Assembly (NCBI GenBank): GCA_020631735.1
Contig: CM036160.1
Span: 8,710,746 to 8,774,745, forward strand
Direction: 5' to 3'
Origin: Saccharum officinarum
Lineage: Eukaryota > Streptophyta > Magnoliopsida > Poales > Poaceae
Length of the DNA stretch: 64,000 nucleotides
Shown here: positions 1-10,501 of the stretch, piece after piece
Position numbering within the stretch: the stretch's first letter is position 1
Layout of the letters: each line of letters begins with the position of its first letter
The notes under the pieces: generated by a model
Told to the model about the DNA's origin: nothing
What the model saw: only the letters and a program-made list of their open reading frames with translations
Databases searched by the model: none
Program-made: the position numbers and the translations under genes

Positions 1-364
1 GACCATGGGCAATGGTCATTCACTACATCTCGTCTGATGCTTTTGATGGAAGATGATCTGGAACTGGCACTGTATTTTGAACTCTGTGTGCGTGTGTGAT
101 TTGAACTAAATGCTTCTGCTACTTTCTTTCGAAACTGGTTTGTAATAACTATGTTTAAACTCCGATGTATTTGTGATGCGAACTTTTATGTAACTTGTGA
201 TGGTGACCGCTGAACTTATTACGATCTTAGCTGGTTTGTAAGTTGGTTTGAAATCCGTCGTGATTTTACGGACTACCGGGTTATACGGGCTTAAGTTTGC
301 TAAATCGTCTGCTCGGTGGATGATTTTCTTACTTGATCTCGTATAATTGGTCGGTTCTGTTACA
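1..364 (+). repeat. 5' LTR, 3' terminal part only
   Basis: This segment aligns base for base with 10136-10501, the end of the 3' LTR, and ends in the same TGTTACA. The first base of the window corresponds to the base just after the stop codon of the putative LTR-encoded exon at 10074-10135, so that exon is absent here only because the window starts late. Confidence 0.95.
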
Positions 365-366
365 GC

Positions 367-378
367 TGGCATCGGAGC
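367..378 (+). other. Primer binding site, initiator tRNA-Met type
   Basis: TGGCATCGGAGC starts two bases after the LTR end. The canonical initiator-Met site is TGGTATCAGAGC, so there are two mismatches, both transitions. Confidence 0.8.
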
Positions 379-1154
379 ATGGTTTAGCGTGTTTACTATT
401 CACAAGTGTATTTAAAACAAAATGTGTTTGAAAAGCGTGATTTACAAACTAAGAGTGTGCCAGTGGTCATATCCTTTATGCCCAATAAGGACTCTAGGTG
501 GCTTAATTAAGTACTGACTTAGGGGTTCTTGTTCCATATTTCTCTTTCGTTGCTCATACGGCGTGCTATTGTATGAGTGCCACTTACTTGAGTGGTAATG
601 TATGGATCAGTTGCCTCTACGCCTCGGTAAGTGTGAGATGTGAGAGCATGATCAGATACACTGCCGATTTAGGGAGAGTGCTTATATGATACTGGAGTAC
701 TTACATGTTTTATGCATGTTTTTACAAAAAGTGTCGCATGTGTGGTTGTTCCGTCCGTTGAGGCGATGCCGTCAAAGGACGATGTTTTGGGTGGTTACTA
801 CCATTGTACGCGTATCTGGGAATTCGTGTAGAGCGTGTAGATAGATTTACTGCTTTCATGCATGCATGGGGTTTTGGGCTGAAATGAATCTTCTGCAGGT
901 ACATAATAGCGTTTCTCGTGTAGAACGTATTAGTTACGTATATGAGAGATCGCCTATATGCCACCGAATTCATCGATAGATATCATTATTTCTTAAGTTT
1001 GTGAGAATGTAAGAAACGTGCATGCATCATGTTGCTTGTGCATTTCATTCATGCCATGCATTCCTCCCCTTATAAATTGATTATCCCTTTTCGATAAAAA
1101 AATTGTACCAACTTAAAATATGTCCTTACCGGGTAATCAAAACATTTGGTACAG
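379..1154 (+). other. Retrotransposon leader, no gene seen
   Basis: This is the untranslated leader between the PBS and the upstream ORF. Only short chance frames occur. It ends in TTTGGTACAG directly before an ATG, a sequence that fits a 3' splice acceptor. Confidence 0.6.
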
Positions 1155-2164
1155 ATGGCCCGCACGAAGCAGACTACCCGCAATCCACAGGTGGAAGAGC
1201 ACCCCGACACCAGTTGGTCCTGTGGGAGCGCCGCAACACGGACACCTTTCTGAGCGAGTTTGGCAAGCCAACTTTGCTTTGGAGAGTGCTTCATGATGTG
1301 GGGTACCCGGAGGGTCAGGAGCCGGTGTACTCTTGGAGTGAGAACCAGTTGGCAGAGGATGGACTGGCAGTAGTGGAGATCACTGTCCCTGCTCTTAGTG
1401 ATGCTCCAGAGTGGGATGGTTAGCACTTGGAGTTTGAAGGACGCACTCTGGTTGAGGGTGCAGAGGGAGTAGCTTTCCGTGTCATCAGGGACATAATGAG
1501 CAGATTTCCTAACGAACTGGCAGCAACCTTGGCTGGCACTTTTCTGAGAGATGATCCTCGCGATGCTATTTGGGTGCAGCCGCAAGGAAGTGCTTTAGTC
1601 AGAGGCCCAAGCGAAGGACAGGCTAGCGACAACCACGCTATGAGTGCGATGTATGCATCTATCAGAGCATACTAGAGTCTAGAGTGCACCTATTGGACTT
1701 TGACTGGTTTGCGTGGTGATGATCGGCTCAAAGCAAGAAAACAAAAGAAGAAGCAGGCACATGCTATCGCTAGTTTGCAGGAGCAGTTGGCTGACATGAG
1801 CTTGCAGCGAGACCAGGCTCTAGAGAGAGGTGATAGTTCTCTACAGCGGGTGCATACATTGACTCAGGCCAACAATAATGCAGACCGCATGATTGGACAG
1901 TTGGTTCAGGAAAGGAATAAAGCCTGGAACGAGAGGAACCTCCTGAGGCAGAGGGTCGAGGAGCTAGAGGAGTACAATGTCAACTTGCATGAGGAGTTTC
2001 ATGCGCTCTACAACAGGATTGGCCCGTATGCTCCTCCAGAAGCTACCGGTATGGACGTCGACGACGACGAGGACGAGCCCGTAGCCGCACCTACTGACGA
2101 CGACGTTGCTACTGATGGTAGCAATGGTGACGTCTTCGACCCTGACGATGGCCCCGAGGAGTAG
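1155..2164 (+). pseudogene. Upstream ORF (orf0-like) with histone H3 tail-like N-terminus, coiled coil and acidic C-terminus, broken
   Basis: The ATG at 1155 begins MARTKQTTR, matching the histone H3 N-terminus (MARTKQTAR) up to Arg8. The match resumes one frame over with STGGRAPRHQL (H3: STGGKAPRKQL), as expected from loss of one base in the codon equivalent to Lys9. From about 1184 a single frame runs to 2164, interrupted by TAG at 1421 (Trp context, TGG to TAG) and TAG at 1673. The middle has a globular region I do not recognise. Residues from about 1720 to 2010 form a Lys-rich then heptad-like coiled coil, and the C-terminus is a run of Asp/Glu. Grass Tekay/RIRE3-like elements are known to carry an extra ORF before gag; its function is unknown. 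The H3 likeness is a sequence observation, and a role in chromatin targeting would be inference. Confidence 0.75.
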
Positions 2165-2524
2165 GCTAGTTGCTTTGCGTTAGCTCATAGGCCCTGTCAC
2201 GATGACCTTTTTTTGGTTTCATGTATCTTGATGTATCTCGTTTGAACCTTGAGACTTGATGGAATGTTGGATCTTGGTTGTTCATGCGATACCTGAATGC
2301 ATAAAGTCCAGTGTGTGTATGCTGGCAACGTGGTTGTAGTGGACACGATGTTTGCATTTGAAGTAATTTAATTAGTGGTGTTGTTTTAATTGGAATGCGA
2401 TTATTGTGCCTCTGTTTTATTGTATGACTTTGTTCTCTCCAATGAATTTAGTACGGCATAATTTTTCATTCACTCACAATTACTACAACTTCGCTTAATC
2501 ATTACTTGTTGCTAAAATATGCAG
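2165..2524 (+). other. Spacer between upstream ORF and gag
   Basis: No coding signal is seen. It ends in AAATATGCAG immediately before the gag ATG, again a good splice-acceptor sequence, which suggests that gag could be translated from a spliced RNA that skips the upstream ORF (inference). Confidence 0.5.
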
Positions 2525-3640
2525 ATGGCAAACACTCGACGCGCCACGTATGAGGCTGCTGAAACTGGTGGAAATGGTGCCGGGGCAGGTGGGAGTGGTG
2601 CTAACAACGTCAACCATAATGAGCCACACCCGGAGCCGCATTTGCCGCCTCCTCCACCGCTCACTGCAGAGGTGTTCTTTGCATAGTTTCTGAGAAGTCA
2701 GCGCAATGCCGAGCAGTCACAGAAAAATATGAAAGATTTCCTGCGTACCATTGCCAACAACGTGCAACGTGGTAACAACCAAGGTGCTGGCAATGGAGTA
2801 AATCAGTACATCAACTTCAAGGATTTCATGGACACTAGGCCGCCAATTTTCAAGGAACCAACCGAGCCACTTGACGCTGAAGAATGGATTAACACTATGA
2901 AAGATAAGTTCCGTGTGTTAAGGCTGACAGAAGTACTGAAGACAGAGTATGCTTGACATCAGTTACAAGGACCAGCAGGGATGTGGTGGAAGCATCATCG
3001 CACCACCTTCCCTCCAAATGCTCAGATCTCGTGGAGAGAGTTCACCGAAGCCTTCCGTGGAGTTTATATTCCATCAGGGCTAGTTGAGATGAAATTGGGA
3101 GAGTTCTTGGCTTTAAATCAGGGCACCAAAACCGTAATACAGTATTTGCATGCCTTCAACAACTTGTGTTGTTATGCTCCCGACATGGTTGACACAGATG
3201 CTAAAAAAATTGCTAGCTTCAAGAGAGGGTTAGGTCCGAAGATGATGAAGCATGTGGGTACCAATACCCGCGCCAGATTCAATGACTTCATCAGTGATTG
3301 TCTGAAATAAGAGAAGAACAACAACGCGTACATAGCATCTAAGACTCGCAAGAGAGCCTTTGAGTCAGGACCGTCACAGTCCAGAGTTATCACTGCTAAT
3401 CATTCGACCTATCGTCCGTCTGCACCTGGTGCAAGGTTTAGGCCACCGCAGCATAAGACACAGAACTACAAGGGACCGCAGAAGCCGTATAAGATGGCAG
3501 TGCCGCCAGCAAGAACAGCCACAACCGCAGGACAAGATAACTCGAAGGGAGCTATCGGATCTGCTGGTACAGTAAAGGGACCTTGCTATAACTGTGATCA
3601 GCCAGGCCACTTTTCCAAGTTCTACCCTTATCCGCCCCGA
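2525..3640 (+). pseudogene. gag: Retrotransposon gag, three nonsense codons
   Basis: The frame starts at ATG 2525 (MANTRRATYE) and stays in phase with pol. A Gly/Asn/Pro-rich N-terminus is followed by the retrotransposon gag core (near FKEPTEPLDAEEWI, WWKHHRTTF and FLALNQGTKTV) and a basic tail. In-frame stops lie at 2684 (TAG), 2954 (TGA) and 3308 (TAA). All three have T at the first position, as expected from C-to-T decay of CAG, CGA and CAA codons in methylated DNA. The CCHC zinc knuckle (about 3583-3625) reads CYNC....H and then Tyr in place of the final Cys, also a G-to-A change. Gag protein would normally form the cytoplasmic virus-like particle. Confidence 0.9.
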
Positions 3641-6600
3641 AAGAAGCAACAGACTTATAATGCTCGAGTGCACCACACCACTGTGGAAGAGATTCCTGAG
3701 GGAGAGCCCGTAACTGTTGGTAAGTTTCCTGTTAACCAAAATCCTGCATTTGTTCTATTTGATTCTGGATCATCGCATTTTTTCATGAGTCAAGCATTTG
3801 CATGGAAACATGAACAACTATGCACAGACTTAAGTTATGGTTACCATATAAGTTCAGCAGGGGCTGATGTTTTAACCAATCAGATGGTTAGAGGGGCAAC
3901 CATTGAGTTAGGTAGTCGAAAGTTTCGAGTAAACCTGATAGTTATGTCTGGACTAGTTCTGGATGTCATCATAGGGATAAATTGGATGAAAGAATGGGGA
4001 GCAGTTATAGATACAGGAAGTCGGGTACTTACCCTGAAGGATCCCCAGGGAGAGGGTACTTTTCAGGTACCATTGCCCAAAAGAACAGACCTTGTGAGTG
4101 TGACATATGCTATGGAAGTCATTCCGATTCATCAGATTCCGGTCGTGTGTGAGTTTCCGGATGTATTTCCAGATGAGTTACCTGGTCTTCCGTTGGATAG
4201 AGATATTGAGTTTAGAATTGAGTTGATCCCCAGGATAACTCTAATTTCAAGGAGACCTTATAGGATGCCTCCGGATGAGTTAGCTGAGTTGAAGAAGCAA
4301 CTAGAGGAGTTGTTGAATAAGGGGTTTATCCGGCCAAGTAAGTCTGAATGGGGATGTCCTGCCTTGTTTGTGAAGAAAAAGAAAGAGGGTACTTTGAGAA
4401 TGTGTGTGGATTATAGGCCTCTTAATGTTGTAACTATCAAGAATAAGTATCCCTTACCTCACATTGATATTTTGTTCGATCAGTTAGTCAAAGCCAGAGT
4501 GTCCTCCAAAATAGATTTAAGATCATGTTATCATCAGATAAAGATTAGACCACAAGATATACCGAAAATCGCCTTTTCTACCAGATACAGGTTGTATGAG
4601 TATCTTGTTATGTCCTTTGGCTTAACAAATGCTCCTGCATACTTTATGTATCTGATGAATACAGTTTTCATACCAGAGTTGGATATGTTTGTGGTTGTGT
4701 TCATTGATGATATTCTCGTATACTCTGAGAATGAGAAAGATCATGAAGACCATCTGAGAATTGTCTTAACCAGACTGAGAGATCATAAGTTGTATGCTAA
4801 GTTTAGCAAGTGTGAATTTTGGTTGAAGAAAGTTCCTTTCCTTGGTCACATTCTATCGGAGAATGGAGTATCCGTAGACCCGAGTAAAGTGCAAGAGGTT
4901 ATGGATTGGAAGACACCAATCACAGTTTCTGAAGTTAGAAGTTTCTTGGGTTTAGCTGGTTACTATCGTCGTTTTATCCTAGATTTCTTGAAGATTGCCA
5001 AGTCAATGACAAGTCTGCTACAGAAAGATCATAAGTTTGTATGGACAGAGGAGTGTGAGACAGCTTTCCACACCTTGCGGAAACTGTTGACCACTGCTCC
5101 AGTTCTAGCGCAACTAGACATTGAGAAACCTTTTTATGTGTTCTGCGACGCATCAAAAATAGGATTAGGTTACGTTCTTATGCAAGAAGGAAGAGTCATT
5201 GCTTATGCCTCCCGTCAGTTGAGAAAGCATGAGATCAACTATCCGACGCATGATTTTAAACTTGCTGCCGTAGTGCATGCATTAAAAATTTGGAGACATT
5301 ACTTACTTGGTAATGTGTGCAATATTTTCACCGATCACAAGAGTCTCAAGTATATCTTCACCCAACCTGAATTGAACATGAGACAGCGAAGATGGTTAGA
5401 ATTGATCAAAGATTACAATTTGAATGTGCAATATCATCCTGGAAAGGCCAATGTGGTGGTAGATGCTTTGAGTAGAAAGTCACATTGCCTGAATGTGCAA
5501 CCTTTGCTCGAAGATGGTTTTGATCTACTGCATCTTGCAGTGTTACACAGTATTCAGATTAGTTGTTCTTTGGAAAGTAAGATAATAGAAGGCCAGAAAA
5601 CTGACAAAGGGATATTCCATATCAAAGAAAAGATTAAAGAAGAACCATCCAAGCACTTTAGATTGGATGAACATGACGTGTTATGGTTTGACGACCGTCT
5701 TGTTGTTCCTAAAGATGGAGAGCTTAAGAATAAACTTATGGATGAGGCTCACCTTTCAAAGTTATCTATCCATCCCAGAAGTAGCAAAATGTACCAAGAA
5801 CTAAGACCTTGTTTTTGGTGGACCAAGATGAAGAAAGAGATTGCAGCGTATGTAGCCAGATGTGACACATGTTGCAGGGTAAAGGCTATTCATATGAGAC
5901 CTGCCAGATTATTGCAACCTTTGTCTGTACCCAGTTGGAAGTGGGATGATATAAGTATGGATTTTATCACATGTTTGTCCACTACTCAAAAAGGACATGA
6001 TTCGATTTGGGTAATTGTGGATCGCCTTATAAAGACAGCTCACTTTTTACCTGTCAAGACAGCTTATAGGCCACCTCAATATGCCGAGAAGTATATTGCT
6101 GAGATTGTGAGATTACATGGCATACCGAAGAATATCATGTCTGACAGAGGGTCACAATTCACTGCTCACTTTTGGGAGCACTTGCATAAAGGTTTGGGAA
6201 CGAGTTTAATTCATAGTATTGCCTATCATCCTCAAACAGATGGTCAGACCGAAAGAGTTAATGCTGTTCTGGAAGATATGTTGAGAGCCTATGTGTTATC
6301 TTCTAGAGGTTCATGGGAGTCATGGTTACCTTTAGCAGAGTTCGTTTACAATAATAGTTATCAAGAAAGTATCAAGATGGCACCATTCGAAGCTTTGTAT
6401 GACAGAAAGTGTAGAACACCACTTAACTGGATTGAGCCAGGAGAAAGAAGATACTACAATATTGACTTCGTAGAAGAAGCTGAGAAGAAAGTTCATATTA
6501 TTCAGCAAAATATGAAAGCCGCTCAATCACGTCAGAAAAGCTATGTAGATCGAAGAAGGAGACCGCTTATGTTTGAGGTTGGTGACTATGTTTATCTGAA

Positions 6601-6967
6601 AGTCACGCCAATGAAGAAGAAACGGTTTGGAGTACGTAGAAAGCTTGCAGCCAGATTTGTGGGACCATATAAGATCTTGGAAAGAAAAAGCCCAGTCGCT
6701 TATAAGCTAGAGTTACCTGAGACAATGGGTGCTATATTTCCAGTTTTTCATGTATCGCATCTCAAGAAGTGTTTGCGTGTTCCAGAGGAAAGAATTGAAC
6801 CTCAAGGCATAAAGCTCAAGTCAGATTTGGTATATCGTGAGCAACCGGTTCAAGTGTTGGATTCTAAAGAAAGAGTTACTCAGAACAGTGTGGTGAAAAC
6901 ATATAAGATACAGTGGAGTCATCATGATGAAGGAGATGCAACTTGGAAAACGGGTGAATATCTATAA
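3641..6967 (+). CDS. pol: Retrotransposon pol: protease, RT, RNase H, integrase, chromodomain-like tail
   Basis: The open frame continues from gag without a stop. Domains in order are aspartic protease (FDSGSSHFF), reverse transcriptase (KIDLRS...YHQI motif A and FIDDILVYS with the catalytic Asp pair), RNase H ([10 protein letters not shown]), integrase with an HHCC zinc region ([10 protein letters not shown]...CDTC), the catalytic D,D,E set (MDFI, SDRGSQF, GQTERVN), and a chromodomain-like end. Substitutions at conserved sites suggest decay without frame loss: the RNase H segment normally THDLELAAVV reads [10 protein letters not shown], replacing the catalytic Glu by Lys, and motif A has Cys where Gly is usual. 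The frame is intact for over 1100 codons, but gag upstream is dead, so activity in cis is not expected. Confidence 0.93.
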   Translation, partial: KKQQTYNARVHHTTVEEIPEGEPVTVGKFPVNQNPAFVLFDSGSSHFFMSQAFAWKHEQLCTDLSYGYHISSAGADVLTNQMVRGATIELGSRKFRVNLIVMSGLVLDVIIGINWMKEWGAVIDTGSRVLTLKDPQGEGTFQVPLPKRTDLVSVTYAMEVIPIHQIPVVCEFPDVFPDELPGLPLDRDIEFRIELIPRITLISRRPYRMPPDELAELKKQLEELLNKGFIRPSKSEWGCPALFVKKKKEGTLRMCVDYRPLNVVTIKNKYPLPHIDILFDQLVKARVSSKIDLRSCYHQIKIRPQDIPKIAFSTRYRLYEYLVMSFGLTNAPAYFMYLMNTVFIPELDMFVVVFIDDILVYSENEKDHEDHLRIVLTRLRDHKLYAKFSKCEFWLKKVPFLGHILSENGVSVDPSKVQEVMDWKTPITVSEVRSFLGLAGYYRRFILDFLKIAKSMTSLLQKDHKFVWTEECETAFHTLRKLLTTAPVLAQLDIEKPFYVFCDASKIGLGYVLMQEGRVIAYASRQLRKHEINYPTHDFKLAAVVHALKIWRHYLLGNVCNIFTDHKSLKYIFTQPELNMRQRRWLELIKDYNLNVQYHPGKANVVVDALSRKSHCLNVQPLLEDGFDLLHLAVLHSIQISCSLESKIIEGQKTDKGIFHIKEKIKEEPSKHFRLDEHDVLWFDDRLVVPKDGELKNKLMDEAHLSKLSIHPRSSKMYQELRPCFWWTKMKKEIAAYVARCDTCCRVKAIHMRPARLLQPLSVPSWKWDDISMDFITCLSTTQKGHDSIWVIVDRLIKTAHFLPVKTAYRPPQYAEKYIAEIVRLHGIPKNIMSDRGSQFTAHFWEHLHKGLGTSLIHSIAYHPQTDGQTERVNAVLEDMLRAYVLSSRGSWESWLPLAEFVYNNSYQESIKMAPFEALYDRKCRTPLNWIEPGERRYYNIDFVEEAEKKVHIIQQNMKAAQSRQKSYVDRRRRPLMFEVGDYVYLKVTPMKKKRFGVRRKLAARFVGPYKILERKSPVAYKLELPETMGAIFPVFHVSHLKKCLRVPEERIEPQGIKLKSDLVYREQPVQVLDSKERVTQNSVVKTYKIQWSHHDEGDATWKTGEYL

Positions 6968-7030
6968 AAAGCTTATGAGGATTTTTATAACAAATGGTTC
7001 GTAAACCAAAATCTCGGGACGAGATTCTTA

Positions 7031-7044
7031 TAAGGGGGGAAGGT
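7031..7044 (+). other. Polypurine tract
   Basis: A purine-rich run (AAGGGGGGAAGG) directly precedes the TGTAACACC start of the 3' LTR. It is the expected plus-strand priming site. Confidence 0.85.
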
Positions 7045-8884
7045 TGTAACACCTCTGGGTGTTAAGCATGCATTCACATCCTAAATCATAAGCATTTGCA
7101 TTTCATGCATGATCATCATCACATGTAAATTAAGTTAGAATTTATTTAAAACTGTGATAATCATGTTTGAGCTCTGAATTGGTAAACGTCCCAGGTAAAA
7201 GTGGTAAAAATTTGTGGAGCTATAACTTTAAATAACTTAGAAATAATTAGCATGATTTTTGGAGCAAGTTTTGTATTCAAAATCTTTCTAAATTTTGCTT
7301 CTAAAAATATTTTAGAAAATTTAGTTTTCATTTAAAAATTTGACTTTAAATCATCAATTCAAAATCTATTTAGAATTTTGAAAAGTGCCCTAAATGAAAG
7401 TTGTAGAGAATAAAATTTTAAACAACTTTTGTTTTGGGGGCAATTTATGAAAATGTCTTTTTCATCTTCAAAATTTGAATTTGAATACGGAACCTCGCTA
7501 AGCCGATTGCCGCACCTTTCATCCCTCGCGGTTATCGGATTTCGTCCACCGCCGTACGCCGTCCGCCCAAGCTCGCCGGCGACCACCGCTGCCTTGCCAG
7601 GGTGCTTTTCCCGCCTCCATTCTTCCACCTTCGCCTCCACCTTGCCATAGGGAATCACCGAGAGCCGCTCGTTTCACCGGGAACCTCGCCACCGGCGAGA
7701 ACGCCGGCAGCGGACCTCCTCCCCTGCTCTCGGGTCGCTGACCCGTGGGGCCGCGGGGTCAGCCGCAGCGGCAAGGCCCGTCGCCTCAGTCGAGCTGGGC
7801 CAGGAAGGCCTTGGGCCGCAGCCCAAGCCGGGCGGCACGCCTGTCTTCCCGCACGCACGCACGGGCCGAAAGGCCATAGCCGGCCAGTTGGTCTCGCTGG
7901 GCCGGCCCGTTAGCGATAAGAAAATTGATTTTTCGTTTTTCTTTTATTATTTGAAAGTGGAAATGGTTTGGAAAATGTTTGACTACACAAAATTGCTCTA
8001 AATCTGTTCAAATAAATTTTTCTAGGTTCCTTATCATCAGATCTACTTGAGAAAAATATTGCATGTTAAGATTTAAATACTTTGCTGTAGATTTTTTATT
8101 TAATCACTAAAACTGTTGTTTTCTTGTTAAATATGTAGTAAATCACAGAGAGCTCAGAAAAATATGTTTCCACTTGCTATAATTTTCTTTTGTGATGTAC
8201 TTTCTAGGAAAAATATATGTCATGCATGTTCCGTGGAAAAATCTTGAGTTGTAGTACAAGTGTTTAATATTGTTAATAATTGTTATTTTTGCTAAAGAGA
8301 AAAATATGAATAAAACATGCATGTAATAATTTTTCTATAGTGATTGTTTATTGTGTAGAATGAAGGAAAAATGTTAAATCTGTTGTTTGATACTTTTCAT
8401 AGTATAAAGTATTTTTATGCTCATTTTTAGGCCCTAGCTTGTTATTTTTGTGTAGACAGTTCTATTAATCCAAATGCAATGAAATTTTTGTGGTATGCTA
8501 GATTAGATGATAGAAAGCTACTGTATTGTTCTCAGATTTTTCTGTGCTACTAAAATAGGTGTTACTGTTCAAACCTAGTTGCAATTAGGGTTTTATTTAA
8601 CCTTGTTAATGCATGACTAGTGAATAAGATTTTGCTTTGGTGTATCTTTAAAGAATTTAGTAAAATGTGCTGGCTTAGCATGGTAGTAGTAGAAGAGAAT
8701 GCAGTAGATGACATGTGCTTGTAGTCTGTATTCTTGGATGATGTTGACTACCTTGTAGAAGAAATGTATCTCCACTTTATGAAATAAAGTGAACCTAATT
8801 ATCTACATTTCATTCATCATGACCATTACATGTCATTTCCGCAATGCATCTAGGCATAAGCACTTATACGATTGCATCATACAG

Positions 8885-10135
8885 GATCGCAGGAAGTAAC
8901 GTCGGTAGCAGTTCCCGAGGAGCCGGAAGAGCAGCCCGAGGAGCAGGAAGTGCCCGAAGCCGGCGAGGAGGTCAGTGAGGAGCTTCTGGAGTGCCCAGAC
9001 CACCGTCCGAGCTCTTTCGAGAGAGGCAAGCCCCGAAGCATTTCTCTCTTCCGGTTTGCAATTATTTTATGAATGCTTTACTTTAACTGCTGCATTATGT
9101 TTAGGAGTTGTTTGCAACCGTTGCTGCATTATACCTTGTTTACTCCGTTCTACCCTATCCTTGTCACCCTGTTATCCGCAGTCAAGTAATTGCTTAGCTT
9201 GCTTAGACCGGTAGAAGTCAGGTGATTTCCTGTCACCTGCGAGCTATAGGTGTTTACCTGGATCTGCTTGAGAAAAGATGTCGTCAAGAAATAACTAAGT
9301 GTTAATGTGAAATTGAGACCAGACGGAAACTTGCAGGGTTTCGGACTGTAGTGTTTTCCGTCTGTGTCGATTAAGGACCGACCGTTGTTAGACCTCGGGT
9401 CATGTTGAACGCATGCCTCACATTTAGCTGGCCAGATAAAGTACCTTCCGACCGCGAAGCTGGGAGATTATTCGGGCCGAGTGGATTGCCCGCAACGCAC
9501 TGTACCGGAGTAGTAGTGGCAGGATACGGGGGCGCAATGATAAGGCCAAAGAGTAGTCGGGCGGCCCCCGGGTATATGTGGTTCCTGGTAAGCTCGCGAC
9601 TTTACCTGAATGGTTGACTCGGTGACCAACACCTCACTTTAGCGGGTGAGTGAGGTTTGTGTGAGGAATAAATTACCAGCTAGTTAATAATCGATTCGAA
9701 TCGCCATCGTTCACTGGACAGTGAGCACTTGACTTGAGCTACTTCATCGTAGTAATATTGATAGAACACTTGGACAGTTGTATGAAATATGACATAATGG
9801 AAGTTATTAGTGATCATTGGTTATCATTACCTGTTTAATTACATGTTACTCTAGTACAAGTGCAAATGTAGTTGACAGGTTAATAAAGATTTAACTTGAT
9901 ACAAAGCTTTTGTAAAGATTCTCTAAATACTAAAAAATGTTTTTTGGCAAATGAGTCAGCTACCCCACCAGAAAGCCTGTCATGATTCCTTGGTGTCTTT
10001 TATTTTTGGTTCTATCGGGTAAGTCTAGCTGAGTACTTTCTCGTACTCAGGGCTTTGTTCCCACTTGTTGCAGATGGGCAGATGTATTACGGCTACTATA
10101 TCAACTGCCTTTATCCTGCAATGGGAGAAGCTTAG
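8885..10135 (+). CDS. Putative spliced small acidic protein encoded inside the LTR (two 3' exons)
   Basis: Exon 1 (8885-9025) follows CATCATACAG and encodes an acidic Glu/Pro-rich stretch ending EELLEC.DH.PSSFE. A candidate GC-AG intron (AGAG|GCAAGC at 9026 to TTGTTGCAG at 10073) leads to exon 2 (10074-10135), with QMYYGY, NCLYPAMG and stop TAG. The intron splits an Asp codon (G|AT) and the phases agree. The second LTR of this window has the same two blocks with the same phase. In the final exon, nine codons differ only at the third position and four change the amino acid. Exon 1 lengths are 141 and 150 nt, an in-frame difference. The 5' exon and start codon are not found, and the frame needs one extra base before 8885. 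Coding constraint is an inference from two copies; function unknown. Confidence 0.5.
10030..10049 (+). promoter_or_regulatory. Conserved LTR hairpin TGAGTAC-loop-GTACTCA
   Basis: There is a perfect 7-bp stem with a 6-nt loop, 24 nt before the acceptor AG of the putative LTR exon. The same stem occurs at 32703-32722 and 59469-59487. It could be an RNA structure for splicing or 3'-end formation; the role is not known. Confidence 0.55.
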
Positions 10136-10501
10136 GACCATGGGCAATGGTCATTCACTACATCTCGTCTGATGCTTTTGATGGAAGATGATCCGAAACT
10201 GGCACTGTATTTTGAACTCTGTGTGCGTGTGTGATTTGAACTAAATGTTTGCGCTACTTTCTTTCGAAACTGGTTTGTAATAACTATGTTTAAACTCCGA
10301 TGTATTTGTGACGCGAACTTTTATGTAACTTGTGATGGTGATCGCTGAACTTATTACGATCTTGGCTGGTTTGTAAGTTGGTTTGAAATCCGTCGTGATT
10401 TCACGGACTACCGGGTTATACGGGCTTAAGTTTGCTAAATCGTCTGCTCGGTGGATGATTTTCTTACTTGATCTCTCGTATAATTGGTTGGTTCTGTTAC
10501 A

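Larger units (their letters stand above)
1..10501 (+). mobile_element. Tekay/Del-type Ty3/gypsy chromovirus retrotransposon, 5' end cut by window
   Basis: The layout is 5' LTR (tail only), initiator-Met PBS, an upstream ORF, gag, pol (protease, RT, RNase H, integrase, chromodomain-like tail), polypurine tract and 3' LTR. The integrase is followed by a C-terminal segment ending in a WSHH...ATW pattern typical of plant chromovirus group II chromodomains, which together with the long LTRs points to the Tekay/Del lineage. The visible 364 bp of 5' LTR differs from the matching 3' LTR segment by ten substitutions and one 2-bp indel (hand count, about 2.7%). That would be roughly one million years at a rate of 1.3e-8 per site per year. 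The upstream ORF and gag carry nonsense codons, so the copy is not autonomous. The target duplication cannot be checked because the 5' end lies outside the window. Confidence 0.92.
7045..10501 (+). repeat. 3' LTR, 3457 bp
   Basis: It starts TGTAACACC and ends TGTTACA. The first 450 bp are AT-rich, then a GC-rich island runs from about 7500 to 7910, then AT-rich sequence. Blocks at 7045-7500, 8731-8761, 8870-9030 and 10020-10501 are shared with the separate LTR at 29191-33110, while the GC islands are not alignable by eye. Open frames in the GC island are short and unlike those of the second LTR, so I do not call genes there. Confidence 0.92.
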
